Source: CBDCEG01 sp965215775 (GTDB lineage Bacteria > Pseudomonadota > Gammaproteobacteria > Cardiobacteriales > Ostreibacteriaceae). From it: DNA of 64,000 bases. Shown here one piece after another: positions 63,020 through 64,000 of this stretch (position 1 is the stretch's first letter; each line of letters starts with the position of its first letter). Made by a program: the position numbers and the translations under genes. The stretch spans positions 17,948 to 81,947 of the forward strand of contig CBDCEG010000029.1 of the NCBI GenBank assembly GCA_965215775.1, in the 5' to 3' direction. Under the pieces are notes generated by a model. The model worked only from the letters and a program-made list of their open reading frames with translations. It had not been told where the DNA came from and did not search any database.

Positions 63020-64000
63020 ATGAATGATTTTACCAAATTAATAAACAATATTCTAACAGCTCCTGTTTATGATATTGCAAAAAAAACCAAATTAGACAAA
63101 TTAAAACAATTATCTAATAAATTAAATAATAATATTTACGCCAAACGAGAGGACTTACAGCCTGTTTTTTCATTTAAATGCCGTGGTGCTTATAATAAAT
63201 TAATTAAGTTAACCGAGAAAACCCGAATATAAATGGAGTAATTGCAGCATCTGCTGGTAATCATGCTCAAGGACTTGCAATGGCCGCTAATAAGCTAAAA
63301 GTAAGAGCTAAAATAGTTATGCCAAACATCACTCCAAGTATTAAAATTGAAGCTGTAAAAAGATTTGGGGGGGAGTTTGTAGAAGTTATTATAAATGGCG
63401 AAGATTTTGATACAGCAGCCAAATATGCAAAAGAGTTACAAGAAAAAGAAAACCTTATTTTCGTCCACCCATTTGATGATTTAGATGTTATCGCAGGGCA
63501 AGGAACAATAGGTAAAGAAATAATAGAACAGCTTAGAAATATTGATGCAATTTTCATTCCTGTCGGTGGTGGTGGTTTAATTGCTGGAATTGGAGCATAT
63601 ATAAAGTATTTAAAACCAGAATAAAAATTATTGGCGTAGAACATGAAGAGTCTGCCTCAATGAAACTTTCCCTTGAAAAGCAGGAGAATACTTGCCTTTC
63701 TTATGTTGGATTATTTGCAGAAGGTGTGGCTGTTAAAAGAGTTGGAGATTTAACTTTTGATATTTGTAAAAATATTGTTGATGAAATAATTACAGTTACA
63801 ACAGATGAGCTTTGTGCAACTATAAATGATATATTTGATGAAACTAGAAATATTGTAGAACCTGCTGGAGCAGTTGCTTTATCAGGTTGCAAAAACTGGG
63901 TGCAAAATAATAATAATATAAAAAACAAAAATTTAGTTAGCATAATAAGTGGTGCAAATATGAATTTTGACAGATTACGCCATGTTACGGAACGAACTTC
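63020..64000 (+). pseudogene. ilvA: Threonine ammonia-lyase IlvA, frameshifted and cut by the window edge
   Basis: IlvA deaminates threonine to 2-oxobutanoate, the first step of isoleucine synthesis. Three pieces in order give the catalytic domain: first the PLP lysine segment PVFSFKCRGAYNKL, to about 63225; then SAGNHAQGLAMAANKL and PVGGGGLIAGIGAYIKYL, to 63624; then IIGVEHEESASM, FAEGVAVKRVGDLTF and EPAGAVALSG. The sequence runs off the window before the C-terminal ACT-like regulatory domain would be complete. Both shifts are -1 in A-runs (about 63220 and 63622). It is divergent from rpiA with only 19 bases between start codons. Confidence 0.85.

Noticed and set aside
62573..63232. Long plus-strand frame running through rpiA into ilvA
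   Set aside because: The first 149 codons are antisense to rpiA; only the part from 63020 is a real gene start (ilvA).

Overview
The window looks like chromosome from an AT-rich (roughly 30% G+C, judged by eye) Gram-negative gammaproteobacterium. Pointers are the thrS-infC-rpmI-rplT-pheST-ihfA cluster, LptF/LptG, LplT, LolC/E, RecBC, DksA, pitrilysin, a FimX-like protein and type IV pilus genes. I cannot name the genus. Nearly all genes are housekeeping. I found no tRNA, rRNA, CRISPR array, prophage or insertion sequence, and no gene-free stretch above about 300 bases.

Layout. 1-10109, minus strand: a partial cysteine-synthase-like gene, a serine beta-lactamase-fold hydrolase, upp, an MscS-type channel, dut, secG-tpiA-glmM, nhaA, a FimX-like c-di-GMP effector and a small cytochrome c. 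10328-22431, plus: thrS-infC-rpmI-rplT-pheS-pheT-ihfA, then proB, gltX, lptF, lptG. 22566-27368, minus: pcnB, a CPA1 antiporter, pyrH, yhhQ, Nif3-like. 27502-31754, plus: a DsbA-like protein with a repetitive tail, dksA, a methyltransferase with a regulatory domain, ribF. 31764-50056, minus: a Kdo/WaaP-like kinase, pitrilysin-like protease, pilD-pilC-pilB, a broken recB, recC, rsmA, an HpaII-type restriction-modification pair, fghA. 50341-56233, plus: yebC, ftsK, dapF, metA. 56291-57463, minus: lplT. 57681-62357, plus: frameshifted lolC/E, a thioesterase (menI-like), menF and menD. 62341-63000, minus: rpiA. 63020 to the end, plus: frameshifted ilvA.

How the genes connect. The pil genes and the FimX-like protein point to type IV pilus motility. 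The thioesterase-menF-menD group is part of menaquinone synthesis, but each member carries at least one frameshift. recB carries four apparent +1 shifts next to an intact recC. The damage is confined to recB and to 58.7-64 kb; about 45 other genes are intact. Each lesion fits one base gained or lost, nearly always in or beside a short homopolymer. Either real gene decay or sequence/assembly error could explain this, and raw reads would decide.

The most unusual object is the DsbA-like protein at 27502-28527. Its normal thioredoxin domain is followed by about 129 residues of Lys/Glu/Val repeats, in units of 11, 15 and 19 residues. I did not find a clearly new multi-gene system.
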